Part shown: positions 45,144 through 54,232 of the stretch, piece by piece
How the letters are laid out: every line of letters begins with the position of its first letter
Position numbering within the stretch: the stretch's first letter is position 1
Assembly (NCBI RefSeq): GCF_016458275.1
Contig: NZ_JAEMHM010000024.1
Coordinates: 1 to 64,000 of the forward strand
Source of the DNA: Geomesophilobacter sediminis
Lineage (GTDB): Bacteria; Desulfobacterota; Desulfuromonadia; Geobacterales; Geobacteraceae
Reading direction: 5' to 3'
DNA length: 64,000 bases
The notes under the pieces: generated by a model
Seen by the model: only the letters and a program-made list of their open reading frames with translations
What the model was told of the DNA's origin: nothing
The model's database searches: none
Position numbers and translations under genes: made by a program

Positions 45144-46562
45144 ATGCAACGAATTACGTTTGGCACCTCTGGCTGGCGCGGCATTCTGTGTGAGGACTTC
45201 ATTTTTGACAACGTCAAAGTCGTCACCCAGGCGATTGCTGACAATCTCAAGGCCTCTGGCGAAGCCTCCAAAGGGGTTATTGTCGGGTATGACTCCCGTT
45301 TCATGGGGGAACAGTTCGCTCGGGAGTGCGCCCGCGTTCTAACCGGGGCCGGTATCAAGACCTTCATCTGTGTCCGCGACACGCCTACGCCGGTGATTTC
45401 CTTCGAGATTCTGCGCCGGAAAACGGCCGGAGCGATCAATTTTACTGCGAGTCACAACCCGCCACAATACAACGGCATTAAATTTTCCCCATCCTGGGGC
45501 GGTCCTGCCCTCCCGGAAACCACCAACGACATCGAGCGCCGCGCCAACGAGATGATGGGCGAGGTCTGCTACCGGGAGCTCTCCCTGGACGAGGCTTTCA
45601 AGACCGGCCTCCTGGAAGAGATCGACCCGATGGAGACCTACCTTGCCGATCTGGCCAACAAGGTGGATTTCAAGGCGATCGCGAAGCTCGGCACCCTTGC
45701 GGTAAATCCGCTCTACGGAACCGCCCGCGGCTATCTCGCCGAACCGCTGGAGGCCCACGGGGTGAAGGTGGTCCAGATCAACGACCGCCGCGACCCGTAC
45801 TTCGGCGGTTTTCCCCCCGAGCCCTCCGAGAAGTACATCCAGGACTTCATCAAGCTCGTCAAGGAGAACCCGGAGATCCGTCTCGGGATCGCCACCGACG
45901 GCGACGCGGACCGCTTCGGGATCGTCGACGGCGACGGGAGCTTCATCGAGCCGAACTATATCATTGCACTGCTCCTCGATTACCTGGTCCGGGTGCGCGG
46001 CATGAAAGGAGGGGTCGGGCGCAGCGTCGCCACCTCCCACCTCATCGACGCCGTCGCCAAGCACCACGGCATCGAGGTGTTCGAGACCCCGGTCGGATTC
46101 AAGTACATCGGCGAACTGATCAGCCAGGGGAAAATCATTATCGGCGGCGAGGAGAGCGCCGGGCTCAGCATTCAGGGGCACGTGCCGGAAAAAGACGGCA
46201 TCCTGGCCTGTCTGCTGGTAGCAGAGATGGTCGCCAACGAAGGGATGTCGGTCAAGGCCCTCCTGGAGCGTCTCTACGAGCAGGTAGGGCGGTATCTTAC
46301 CAAGCGGGTGAACATCACCCTGTCCGAGCAACTGGAGGCGGCCTTCCCGCAGAAGATCGCGGCGACTCCGTCGAGTTTCGCCGGCGTTCCGGTTAAGGAG
46401 AAGATCACCATCGACGGCAACAAGTTCATCCTCGAAGACGGCAGCTGGCTCCTTTTCCGCAAGTCGGGAACCGAGCCGGTGGTGCGGCTTTACTGCGAGG
46501 CCTCCAGCGAAAACCGCCTGGAGGCGCTGATCGCCGCAGGCCGGGAGTTCATCGTCGGGTAG
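45144..46562 (+). CDS. Phosphoglucomutase/phosphomannomutase family protein
   Basis: This 472-residue alpha-D-phosphohexomutase interconverts sugar 1- and 6-phosphates. All four signature loops are present: catalytic serine in TASHNPPQYNGIKFSP, metal loop ATDGDADRFGI, sugar-binding GGEESAGLS and phosphate-binding FRKSGTEPVVRLY. ATG 45144 has AGGAGG seven bases upstream; an in-frame start at 45111 lacks one. Whether glucose or mannose phosphate is preferred cannot be read. It is a single-gene unit with a large terminator about 150 bases downstream. Confidence 0.92.
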   Translation: MQRITFGTSGWRGILCEDFIFDNVKVVTQAIADNLKASGEASKGVIVGYDSRFMGEQFARECARVLTGAGIKTFICVRDTPTPVISFEILRRKTAGAINFTASHNPPQYNGIKFSPSWGGPALPETTNDIERRANEMMGEVCYRELSLDEAFKTGLLEEIDPMETYLADLANKVDFKAIAKLGTLAVNPLYGTARGYLAEPLEAHGVKVVQINDRRDPYFGGFPPEPSEKYIQDFIKLVKENPEIRLGIATDGDADRFGIVDGDGSFIEPNYIIALLLDYLVRVRGMKGGVGRSVATSHLIDAVAKHHGIEVFETPVGFKYIGELISQGKIIIGGEESAGLSIQGHVPEKDGILACLLVAEMVANEGMSVKALLERLYEQVGRYLTKRVNITLSEQLEAAFPQKIAATPSSFAGVPVKEKITIDGNKFILEDGSWLLFRKSGTEPVVRLYCEASSENRLEALIAAGREFIVG

Positions 46563-46584
46563 GAACGCGGTTTAACAGCGGGAG

Positions 46585-46687
46585 TCCCCTCTCCCCTGGG
46601 AGAGGGTGGCCGGAGGCCGGGTGAGGGCCGGTGCACCGGATGTCGCTGCTTCCCTCACCCCACCCCTCTCCCGGAGGGAGAGGGAGC
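46585..46687. repeat. Extragenic palindromic repeat (CTCTCCC...GGGAGAGGG)
   Basis: CCCCTCTCCCCTGGGAGAGG is followed by GGTGAGGG, a loop, CCCTCACC and CCTCTCCCGGAGGGAGAGGG. It is the long version of the element at 4759-4825. Confidence 0.75.
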
Positions 46688-46715
46688 TTACCTCCCTTTG
46701 AATGGCGAGAGACAG

Positions 46716-46774
46716 CCCGTGGCGTTTACCGGCAGGCATTCATGAACTGCCGGTAAACGCCGCGGGTTTTTTTT
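46716..46774 (+). terminator. Large rho-independent terminator
   Basis: A 20-base stem with one mismatch (CCCGTGGCGTTTACCGGCAG paired with CTGCCGGTAAACGCCGCGGG) around an 11-base loop is followed by T8. It ends transcription of the phosphohexomutase gene. Confidence 0.9.
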
Positions 46775-47011
46775 ATGGATAATTTTTGTCCAATTGCTTA
46801 ATATTTGCACTTGGCCTTCGTTTGCCGAAGAGCCCCTCCAGCGAACCTGAGCGGACAGCGGCGGTAGTTTTGCCTCGGCTTCAGGTTTATTCGGAAGTAA
46901 AAACTCATGCAATTCCGCTTGGTTCTCGTCATCGTAACGTTTGATGAGGACGCGAATTTTCGGCTGCGGACCGGAGTTTGCAGAAAGGCGGGAAGGGGAG
47001 GCGGGGACCAC

Positions 47012-47109
47012 CGCCGGTGCCAGGCACCAGTTAATCCATCGCCGGTGCCAGGCACCAGTTAAGGAAGGATCCACCGCGGGTGCCAGGATCCACCGGCGGT
47101 TAAGCATGG
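47012..47109. repeat. Tandem GGTGCCAGGCACC palindrome repeats
   Basis: CGCCGGTGCCAGGCACCAGTTAA occurs twice (47012-47034 and 47040-47062), followed by degenerate versions to 47109. The 13-base core is a perfect palindrome. Between the terminator at 46774 and this array I see no supported gene; two overlapping minus-strand frames (46688-47113, 46798-47055) show no recognisable domain. Confidence 0.7.
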
Positions 47110-47169
47110 GCATCCAACGTCGGTGTCTCAGCGTTGAATGTGCTTTGCTGACTGCCGCGCTTGGGTTTT

Positions 47170-47198
47170 TTGCAAGTTGGGGGTTCTCTTTCTACAAT
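47170..47198 (+). promoter_or_regulatory. Sigma-70 promoter for nifU-nifS
   Basis: TTGCAA (47170-47175), a 17-base spacer and TACAAT (47193-47198) lie about 40 bases before the nifU start. The -10 match is 5/6 and the -35 match 4/6. Confidence 0.55.
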
Positions 47199-47238
47199 CG
47201 TTGCGCTAAGATAAGCGGACAAATCTACAGGAGGGTCT

Positions 47239-48096
47239 ATGTGGGACTATACCGATAAGGTGAAAGAACACTTCCTCAACCCGAGGAATGTTGGCGAGAT
47301 AGTTGATGCGGATGCGGTCGGCGAGGTCGGCAGCTTGGCGTGCGGCGATGCTCTGAAGCTTTTCATCAAGCTGGATGAGAAGAAAGAGCGGATCGTCGAT
47401 GCGAAGTTCCAGACCTTCGGCTGCGGCTCTGCGATCGCCTCTTCCTCGGCTTTGACTGAGATGGTGAAAGGGAAGACTCTCGACGAGGCACTTCAGGTCA
47501 CCAATCAGCAGATCGCCGATTTCCTTGGCGGTCTTCCCGAAGAAAAGATGCACTGCTCGGTCATGGGACAGGAGGCGCTGGAAGTTGCCATCGCCAAATA
47601 CCGCGGCGTGGACGCTCCGGTGCACGGCCATGATCACGAGGCGATGGAAGGTGAGCTCGTCTGCAAGTGTTTCGGGCTGACCGACGTCTTCCTCAAAAAG
47701 GTCATCGCGTCGAACAAGCTGCACACCGCCGAGCAGGTCACCCATTTCACCAAGGCCGGCGGCGCCTGCGGCGGCTGCATCCCGCGCATCAAGGAATTGA
47801 TCGCCGAGGTGATGGGCGAAGAGAAGAAGGCGGTTGCCACCCAGCGTCCGTCGAAGCTTACCAACCTGAAGAAGATGCAGCTCATCCAGGAAACTCTGGA
47901 AAACGAGATCCGGCCGCAGCTGTGGGCTGACGGCGGCGACCTCGAGCTGATCGATATCGACGGGGCCACCGTTCAGGTCGCCTTCCGCAAAGCCTGCGCC
48001 GGCTGCGCCTCTTCGGGGCACACGGCGAAATTCGTCCAGGAGAAACTCCGCGAGATGGTGTCGGAAGACATCGTTGTGCAGGAGGTCCAGGGATGA
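47239..48096 (+). CDS. nifU: NifU-type Fe-S cluster scaffold protein
   Basis: This 285-residue three-domain protein assembles Fe-S clusters. The IscU-like domain has C35, C62 and C106; the central Bfd-like [2Fe-2S] domain shows CKCFGLTD and GACGGCIPRI; the C-terminal Nfu domain has CAGCASSGHT. AGGAGG precedes the start and the stop overlaps nifS by 4 bases. In Geobacter-type bacteria this pair is thought to serve general Fe-S assembly as well as nitrogenase; no nif structural genes are nearby. Confidence 0.95.
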   Translation: MWDYTDKVKEHFLNPRNVGEIVDADAVGEVGSLACGDALKLFIKLDEKKERIVDAKFQTFGCGSAIASSSALTEMVKGKTLDEALQVTNQQIADFLGGLPEEKMHCSVMGQEALEVAIAKYRGVDAPVHGHDHEAMEGELVCKCFGLTDVFLKKVIASNKLHTAEQVTHFTKAGGACGGCIPRIKELIAEVMGEEKKAVATQRPSKLTNLKKMQLIQETLENEIRPQLWADGGDLELIDIDGATVQVAFRKACAGCASSGHTAKFVQEKLREMVSEDIVVQEVQG

Positions 48097-49265
48097 AGGA
48101 AATCTATCTCGACAACAACGCCACCACCAAGGTAGACGAGCTGGTTTTCGAGGAGATGCGTCCGTACTTTTGCGACCTGTACGGCAACCCGAGTTCCATG
48201 CACTTCTTCGGTGGGCAGGTGCAGAAAAAGGTGGACGAGGCGCGGGCCCGTGTGGCTTCGCTTTTGGGGGCGCTCCCCGACGAAATCGTCTTCACCGCCT
48301 GCGGCACCGAGAGCGATAATGCTGCCATCCGCTCCGCCCTGGAGGTTTTCCCGGAGAAGCGGCACATCATCACCACCCGGGTGGAGCATCCGGCGGTCCT
48401 GACCCAGTGCCGTAACCTCTCGCGCCGCGGCTACCGCGTGACGGAATTGAACGTGGACGGCGAGGGACAGCTCGACCTCAAGGAACTCGAAGCCGCGCTG
48501 GACGATGACACCGCGATTGTCTCCATCATGTATGCCAACAACGAGACCGGCGTCATTTTCCCGGTCGAGGAAGCGGCGAAGATGGTCAAGGCGAAGGGGG
48601 CGATCTTCCATACCGATGCGGTGCAGGCGGTGGGCAAGATCCCGCTGAACATGGCGGAGTCGGCGATCGATCTGCTTTCGATCTCCGGGCACAAACTGCA
48701 CGCCCCGAAAGGCGTCGGCGTCCTGTATGTCAGACGGGGAACCCCGTTCCGTCCGCTGCTGGTTGGCGGGCACCAGGAGCGCGGCCGCCGGGCCGGGACC
48801 GAGAACACCGCATCCATCATCGCGATGGGCAAGGCATGTGAACTCGCCCAGAAGCACATGGATGACGAGAACACCCGCGTGCTCGCCATGAGGGATCGTC
48901 TGCAGGCCGAGCTTACCGCGGCAATTCCCAACACCAGGATCAACGGCGGCGGGACGAGTCGTCTCCCGAACACCCTTTCCATCGCGATGGAATTCGTGGA
49001 AGGGGAGGGGGTGCTTCTGCTCCTTTCCGAGAAGGGCATCTGTGCTTCTTCCGGCAGCGCCTGCACCTCCGGGTCGCTGGAGCCCTCCCACGTGCTGCGC
49101 GCCATGGGGGTACCGTTCACCTGCGCCCACGGCTCGATCCGCTTCTCCCTCTCGCGTTTCACCACCGATGAAGAGATCGACGCCGTGGTCCGCGAACTGC
49201 CGCCGATCATCCGCCGTCTGCGCGAGATGTCCCCGTTTGGGCGGGAGTTCCTGGATAAGAAGTAG
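48093..49265 (+). CDS. nifS: Cysteine desulfurase NifS
   Basis: This 390-residue PLP enzyme takes sulfur from cysteine for Fe-S assembly on NifU. The N-terminal IYLDNNATT, the PLP lysine in SISGHKLHAPKGVG around residue 200 and the sulfur-carrying cysteine loop ASSGSACTSGSLEPSHVL are all present. It is coupled to nifU by an ATGA overlap and followed by a terminator. Confidence 0.96.
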   Translation: MKEIYLDNNATTKVDELVFEEMRPYFCDLYGNPSSMHFFGGQVQKKVDEARARVASLLGALPDEIVFTACGTESDNAAIRSALEVFPEKRHIITTRVEHPAVLTQCRNLSRRGYRVTELNVDGEGQLDLKELEAALDDDTAIVSIMYANNETGVIFPVEEAAKMVKAKGAIFHTDAVQAVGKIPLNMAESAIDLLSISGHKLHAPKGVGVLYVRRGTPFRPLLVGGHQERGRRAGTENTASIIAMGKACELAQKHMDDENTRVLAMRDRLQAELTAAIPNTRINGGGTSRLPNTLSIAMEFVEGEGVLLLLSEKGICASSGSACTSGSLEPSHVLRAMGVPFTCAHGSIRFSLSRFTTDEEIDAVVRELPPIIRRLREMSPFGREFLDKK

Positions 49266-49295
49266 CGACGGCTGTTCGAGACATAGGATGAAATG

Positions 49296-49334
49296 AGAAA
49301 GGGGTTGAGCAATTTGCTCAACCCCTTTCTTGTT
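49296..49334. terminator. Terminator after nifS
   Basis: GAAAGGGGTTGAGC and GCTCAACCCCTTTC form a 14-base stem around AATTT, followed by TTGTTT. It stands between convergent genes and can serve both strands. Confidence 0.85.
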
Positions 49335-49356
49335 TAGCGGTAGGAAAACCCCATCC

Positions 49357-50388
49357 TCACCCGGTCTCGCCGGATACTCCCGGGCCCAGCCATTCGGGGG
49401 AGTGGTAGGTGCCGTCGAAGTCGTGGCTGGTCTTGTACATTTCATACTCCCCGTCGGCCGCCACCTTGGCGGTCCGGGTCAAAAGAGAAGCCATTTCCCC
49501 GTGGGACAACTTGCGGAAGCTCCTCCCCGCCTCGATCGCCTGCTTCACTACCGCCAATGAGTCGCATCCGGTGATCACCACGCTGGTGGGGAGGCTCATC
49601 GCGTAGTGCAGGCACTCTACCGGGGTGACCATCTTGCTCTTCAGAATGATCCCGGCCCCCATCGGTTTCATCCCCAACACCCCGATCCGCTGCTTTACCA
49701 ACACCGGGAGGACCTTCTTCTCGAAGCTGTGATAGTGGGAATCCATGACGTTGAGCGGCATCTGAACGGTGTCGAAGCGGAAGTTGTGCTTCTCCGCCGT
49801 GTGCAACATCTTCAGATGAATGTCGGGACTCTTGTGCCCCGTGAAACCGATGTAGCGGACCTTACCGGCCCGCTTCGCTTCCAACACGGCTTCCAGCGCT
49901 CCGCCGGGAGCAAAGATCCGCTCCGGATCGGGCATCCGGATGATCTCGTGGAACTGCAAAAGGTCGATGTGGTCGGTCTGCAGGCGTCGCAACGAGTCGT
50001 TGATCTGTTTTGCTGCCGTCGCCTTGTCCCTGCCGTCGATTTTGGTCATCAAAAAGGCTTTTTTCCGGTAACCGTCCCGTAACGCCTTTCCCATTCTCTC
50101 TTCGCTTTTTCCCCCGTTGTAATCCCAGCAGTTGTCCAGGAAGTTGATCCCGTTGTCCAATGCGGTCCTTACGATGGCAATGCTTTCTTTTTCGTCGGTC
50201 GGCAGCCCGATGTGGTAGCCACCGATACCGATGGCGGATACCTTCTCGCCGGTGCTCCCAAGCATCCGGTACGGAATGGATCGTTTGGGCAGTGCGGCCA
50301 GCACCCCCTTCGGGATCATCGAAACGACCGTCAACGCTGCGGCGGTGGTCAGAACTTGGCGGCGAGTGTAGCGGATCGGATGGTTCAT
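49357..50388 (-). CDS. Aldo/keto reductase with a Tat-type signal
   Basis: This 343-residue protein begins MNHPIRYTRRQVLTTAAALT, a twin-arginine export signal, followed by an aldo/keto reductase barrel (IPYRMLGSTGEKVSAIGIGG; GINFLDNCWDYNGGKSEERMG; catalytic lysine in FLMTKIDGRD). The usual catalytic tyrosine is the Y of WDYNGG. Tat export would fit a protein folded with cofactor in the cytoplasm and used in the periplasm. A cytoplasmic TIM-barrel family being exported is unusual but known in this phylum. Substrate unknown. It is divergent from dctP. Confidence 0.88.
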   Translation of the reverse strand: MNHPIRYTRRQVLTTAAALTVVSMIPKGVLAALPKRSIPYRMLGSTGEKVSAIGIGGYHIGLPTDEKESIAIVRTALDNGINFLDNCWDYNGGKSEERMGKALRDGYRKKAFLMTKIDGRDKATAAKQINDSLRRLQTDHIDLLQFHEIIRMPDPERIFAPGGALEAVLEAKRAGKVRYIGFTGHKSPDIHLKMLHTAEKHNFRFDTVQMPLNVMDSHYHSFEKKVLPVLVKQRIGVLGMKPMGAGIILKSKMVTPVECLHYAMSLPTSVVITGCDSLAVVKQAIEAGRSFRKLSHGEMASLLTRTAKVAADGEYEMYKTSHDFDGTYHSPEWLGPGVSGETG

Positions 50389-50545
50389 GGCGCCTCCCTT
50401 TGAGTAGGAGAAATAGGCAGTGTCGGTCTGGACAATTAGTCGATGCTAACAACGTGCACTGATGTGTCAAGAGTGGGACATCGTTTGAGGCATCCTGCCG
50501 CGCGCCGAACCTGTAACGAATAACGACGTTCGTTCTTAATCTTGA

Positions 50546-50563
50546 GTGGCGGTAAACCGCCAC
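50546..50563. promoter_or_regulatory. Candidate upstream activator site for dctP (palindrome)
   Basis: A perfect dyad GTGGCGG-TAAA-CCGCCAC lies about 129 bp upstream of the predicted dctP start site, typical for an NtrC-family enhancer. Another dyad, TTGGC...GCCAA, follows at 50568-50585, and AACGACGTTCGTT lies at 50522-50534. The 351-base interval between the reductase and dctP holds no gene. Confidence 0.5.
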
Positions 50564-50656
50564 ACGATTGGCTGATTTTGGCCAATAGCGGGCGGCATAT
50601 CTTCTTGGGATAAGCGGTTTTCATTGAATTTCGGGGCGCTGCCGCCGCACCTTGGT

Positions 50657-50672
50657 TGGCACGTTCCCTGCT
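50657..50672 (+). promoter_or_regulatory. Sigma-54 promoter of dctPQM
   Basis: TGGCAC-GTTCC-CTGCT matches the -24/-12 consensus TGGCAC-N5-TTGCW with one mismatch and exact spacing. The start site would be near 50683, 57 bases before dctP. Confidence 0.8.
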
Positions 50673-50739
50673 CGTAAAACATCATCTTAAAATTATGTCT
50701 TACCGGAAGGCTCACCATCATTCACTAAAGGAGAGAAAC

Positions 50740-51735
50740 ATGAAACTGAAAGCTTTGCTTGCTGCAGTCCTTTTGGTCGCCTTCGCGTCGAGTGCGCTGG
50801 CCGCCGGGCCGATCGTCATCAAGTTCAGCCACGTCGTGGCGCAGAACACCCCGAAAGGGCAGGCCGCCGACTACTTCAAGAAACTTGCTGAGCAGCGCAC
50901 CAAAGGGAGGGTAAAGATCGAGGTTTATCCGAACAGCCAGCTCTACAAGGACAAGGAAGAGATGGAAGCGCTGCAGCTGGGCGCCGTCCAGATGCTCGCC
51001 CCCTCGCTGGCCAAGTTCGCCCCGCTCGGAGTGAAGGAATTCGAGGTGTTCGACCTCCCGTTCATCTTCAACGACTACCAGGACCTCCACAAGGTCACTC
51101 AGGGGCCGGTCGGCGCCAAGCTCCTCAAGAAACTGGAGCCCAAGGGGATCCTGGGCCTTGCTTACTGGGACAACGGCTTCAAGGTGATGAGCGCCAACAA
51201 GCCGCTCCGGACCGTAGCTGATTTCCGCGGCCTGAAGATGCGCATCCAGTCCTCCAAGGTGCTCGACGCCCAGATGCGCGCCGTAGGCTCCATTCCGCAG
51301 GTCCTCGCCTTCTCCGAGGTTTACCAGGCGCTGCAGACCGGCGTCGTGAACGGCACCGAGAACCCCCCCTCCAACCTCTACACCCAGAAAATGCACGAGG
51401 TTCAGAAGTACGTAACCGTTTCCAACCACGGCTATCTCGGCTATGCCGTCATCGTGAACAAGAAATTTTGGGAAAGCCTGCCGAAGGACATCCGCACCAT
51501 CCTCGAAGGGTGCATGAGGGACGCCACCAAGTTCGCCAACGACGTCGCCAAGAAGGATAACGACGAGGCACTGGCCGGCGTGAAGAAATCCGGCCGCTCC
51601 CAGATCATCTACCTCACCGCGCAGGAGCGCGCCGCCTGGAAAAAGGCGATGGACAAGGCCCACAGGGAAAACCAGGCCCGCATCGGTGCCGACATCGTCC
51701 GCGAAGTTTACGCAGATACCGGTTACAAGCCCTAA
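50740..51735 (+). CDS. dctP: TRAP transporter substrate-binding protein DctP
   Basis: This 331-residue periplasmic binding protein has a signal peptide (cleavage near SALAAGP) and DctP-family blocks: IKFSHVVAQNTPKGQAADYF, LFDLPFIFND-type sequence (VFDLPFIFNDYQDLHKV), the conserved arginine in LRTVADFRGLKMRIQSSK and the NGTENPPSN substrate region. It captures a C4-dicarboxylate or related organic acid and passes it to DctQM. ATG 50740 has AAAGGAGAG upstream; an in-frame start at 50656 falls on the sigma-54 promoter and is rejected. Confidence 0.95.
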   Translation: MKLKALLAAVLLVAFASSALAAGPIVIKFSHVVAQNTPKGQAADYFKKLAEQRTKGRVKIEVYPNSQLYKDKEEMEALQLGAVQMLAPSLAKFAPLGVKEFEVFDLPFIFNDYQDLHKVTQGPVGAKLLKKLEPKGILGLAYWDNGFKVMSANKPLRTVADFRGLKMRIQSSKVLDAQMRAVGSIPQVLAFSEVYQALQTGVVNGTENPPSNLYTQKMHEVQKYVTVSNHGYLGYAVIVNKKFWESLPKDIRTILEGCMRDATKFANDVAKKDNDEALAGVKKSGRSQIIYLTAQERAAWKKAMDKAHRENQARIGADIVREVYADTGYKP

Positions 51736-51816
51736 CGGTCCCAAGTTGCAAGCAGGGGCCGCGGCCGTCGATGCCGCGGCCCCTTTTCAAGAAAAAATCC
51801 TTCGGGAGAAGACGCC

Positions 51817-52467
51817 ATGATGAAGTATCTCGATCATCTGGAGGAAGCGATCATCACCTTCCTCATGGGGGCAGCAACCCTCATCATTTTCGTTTCGATC
51901 GTCCATCGCTATGCCGCCGGATTTCCCATTCCCGTGGTTCAGGATTGGCTGATCAACCTGAACCTGAGCTGGGCCCAGGAACTCTGTATCTACATGTTCG
52001 TCTGGATGGCGAAGTTCGGCGCCGCCTACGGGGTCCGCTCCGGGATTCACGTCGGGGTCGACGTGCTGGTGAACCGGCTCCCGGTGGATTGGCGCAAGAA
52101 AGGGGTGATGGTGGCGATCGTCTGCGGCGCCTTCTTCACCGGTATCATCGGGACCCTTGGATGGCGTTTCGTCTGGGAAAACGGCATGCACTACGCCGTG
52201 TTCCACCGCTTCGGCCTCCCGACCGGGGAGCTGCCGGAAGGACCGATCACCCCGGACCTCGAATGGCCGACCTGGGTGGTCTACTCCGCCGTACCTCTCG
52301 GCTCGTACCTGATGTGCTTCCGTTTCCTGCAGGTCGGCTGGCGTTTCATCCGGACCGGGGAGCTGCCGCGCCATAACGAGGCCCACGTCGAAGGTCTCGA
52401 GGAAGAGACCGAAGCTGTAACCGCCAAGGCGGAAGTCGAACTCGTTGCCGGAGGTGCCGGAAAATGA
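51817..52467 (+). CDS. dctQ: TRAP transporter small membrane subunit DctQ
   Basis: This 216-residue protein has four predicted transmembrane helices (about residues 8-33, 56-76, 97-120 and 150-172) and a charged C-terminal tail. It pairs with DctM. The start is one of two adjacent ATGs (51817 or 51820). It overlaps dctM by 4 bases. Confidence 0.92.
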   Translation: MMKYLDHLEEAIITFLMGAATLIIFVSIVHRYAAGFPIPVVQDWLINLNLSWAQELCIYMFVWMAKFGAAYGVRSGIHVGVDVLVNRLPVDWRKKGVMVAIVCGAFFTGIIGTLGWRFVWENGMHYAVFHRFGLPTGELPEGPITPDLEWPTWVVYSAVPLGSYLMCFRFLQVGWRFIRTGELPRHNEAHVEGLEEETEAVTAKAEVELVAGGAGK

Positions 52468-53855
52468 GCCACGTGGAAGCAATTCATGTCGTACCTCCGA
52501 TGAGTAAACCCAAGGCCGCCGGATGGTTGATCGGCCTGGGGATGCTGTTCGGCGGCATCGCCGTATACTACGGCAACGTCGGGATCGTCTTCGCCCTGTT
52601 GCTTACCCTGATGCTGACCGGCGTTCCGGTTTCCATCGCGCTGGGCCTTACCGTTCTCACCTTCCTGTATCTCCTGACCAACGTCCCGATCGAGGCGGTC
52701 GCCCTGAAGCTCTTCACCGGGATCGAGAAGTTCGAGATCATGGCGATCCCGTTTTTCATCCTGGCCGGCAACTTCCTGACCCATGGCGGGGTCGCCCGCC
52801 GGATGATCAACTTCGCCACCAGCATGATCGGGCACTGGCACGGCGGCCTGGCCCTGGCCGGGATTCTTGCCTGTGCCATGTTCGCCCTGGTCTGCGGGTC
52901 GAGCGTCGCCACCGTCGTCGCCATCGGCTCCATCATCCTGCCGGCCATGGTGCGCCACGGCTACCCGATGCGGTTCGGCGCCGGGGTCATCGTCTGTGCC
53001 GGCTCGCTGGGGATCCTGATGCTGCCGTCGATCCCCAAGGTCATCTATGCGATCTCGACCAACACCTCGATCGGCGCCCTGTTCGTCGCCGGTCTGGTCC
53101 CGGGGATCCTGCTCACCATCATGCTCTGCATCGTCACCTGGTACATCTCCAAAAAACGTAACTACATCCGTCTCGAGAAGGCCACCTGGGGGCAGCGGGC
53201 CAAGGCGTTCCGCGACAGCGTCTGGGGTCTCATGCTCGTCGTCATCATCGTCGGCGGGATCTACTCCGGCATCTTTACCGCCACCGAGGCGGCCGCGATG
53301 TCGGCGGTGTATGCCTTCTTCATCTCGGTCTTCATCTACAAGGACCTCGGCATGAAGGACGTGCCCCGCGTCCTGCTCGCTTCCGCCAACCTGAGCGCGA
53401 TGCTCCTCTACATCATCACCAACGCGGTGCTCTTCTCGTTCCTCATGTCGCACGAGAACATCCCGCAGGCGATGGCGGACTGGATCCTGGGCAAGGACCT
53501 GGGCGTGGTGACGTTTCTGATCTTCGTCAACCTGGTGCTGCTGCTGGCCGGTAACGTCATGGAGCCGTCCTCGATCATCCTGATCTTCGCGCCGATCCTC
53601 TTCCCGGCGGCCATGAAGCTCGGGATCGACCCGGTTCACTTCGGCATCCTCATCGACGCCAACATGGAGGTCGGGCTGTGTCACCCGCCGGTCGGCCTGA
53701 ACCTGTACGTCGCCAGCGGCATCTCCAAATTGAGCATCACGGAACTGACGGTGGCCGTCCTACCCTGGTTGGGGACGATGGTCGTCTTCCTGATCATCGT
53801 CACCTACTGGCCGTCGCTTTCCATCTGGCTCCCCAAGATCATGGGGATGATGTAG
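52464..53855 (+). CDS. dctM: TRAP transporter large membrane subunit DctM
   Basis: This 463-residue polytopic protein is the ion-coupled permease. It shows DctM features: LLTLMLTGVPVSIALGLTV, PFFILAGNFLTHGGVARRMI, CGSSVATVVAIGSIILPAM and VGLCHPPVGLNLYV. The first 30 residues extend a little beyond classical DctM; the start at 52464 overlaps dctQ (ATGA), with ATG 52503 as alternative. Confidence 0.94.
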   Translation: MSHVEAIHVVPPMSKPKAAGWLIGLGMLFGGIAVYYGNVGIVFALLLTLMLTGVPVSIALGLTVLTFLYLLTNVPIEAVALKLFTGIEKFEIMAIPFFILAGNFLTHGGVARRMINFATSMIGHWHGGLALAGILACAMFALVCGSSVATVVAIGSIILPAMVRHGYPMRFGAGVIVCAGSLGILMLPSIPKVIYAISTNTSIGALFVAGLVPGILLTIMLCIVTWYISKKRNYIRLEKATWGQRAKAFRDSVWGLMLVVIIVGGIYSGIFTATEAAAMSAVYAFFISVFIYKDLGMKDVPRVLLASANLSAMLLYIITNAVLFSFLMSHENIPQAMADWILGKDLGVVTFLIFVNLVLLLAGNVMEPSSIILIFAPILFPAAMKLGIDPVHFGILIDANMEVGLCHPPVGLNLYVASGISKLSITELTVAVLPWLGTMVVFLIIVTYWPSLSIWLPKIMGMM

Positions 53856-53889
53856 GCCGGTTCGCGTTGCGGCCGGCACGAGGTTTATC

Positions 53890-54210
53890 ATGTCCAATCA
53901 TCTCTTCATCTACCTGATCGTGGCACTCAACGCGGCCTGCCACGCAATACTGATCTGGCGCTTGAAGCTGGAGCGGGGGAGTAAATGGCGTTTCTGCCTG
54001 GCGACGGTCGGCGTCCCGGCTGCCGTTGCCCTGGCGGTCCGGCTGGGTGTCGCTACCGGCATCCTGCATGCCCATCTGGCGGAACAGGTCGGGATCGAGC
54101 GGATCTTCACCAGCCTGGCCAGCATGCTTTTGATCGGAGGGCCCTGGGGGGTGACCGCGGCCGCGGTGCTTTCCCGGAAGAAGGAGCCGGTTCTCGCGGC
54201 TCAGCAGTAA
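53890..54210 (+). CDS. Small membrane protein after dctM
   Basis: This 106-residue protein has three predicted transmembrane helices (about residues 4-24, 33-55 and 72-95) with short charged ends. It begins 34 bases after dctM on the same strand before the operon terminator, so it is probably co-transcribed with the transporter. I do not recognise a family; an accessory to the TRAP complex is a guess. Confidence 0.75.
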   Translation: MSNHLFIYLIVALNAACHAILIWRLKLERGSKWRFCLATVGVPAAVALAVRLGVATGILHAHLAEQVGIERIFTSLASMLLIGGPWGVTAAAVLSRKKEPVLAAQQ

Positions 54211-54232
54211 GACGTTAAGAGATTCAGACATG

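Noticed and set aside
46688-47113. Overlapping minus-strand open frames between the phosphohexomutase and nifU
   Set aside because: They cross the terminator hairpin and tandem repeats and match no family I recognise.
50656-50739. Upstream in-frame start for dctP
   Set aside because: The codon overlaps the sigma-54 promoter and would precede the signal peptide by 28 residues; the ATG at 50740 has a good ribosome-binding site.
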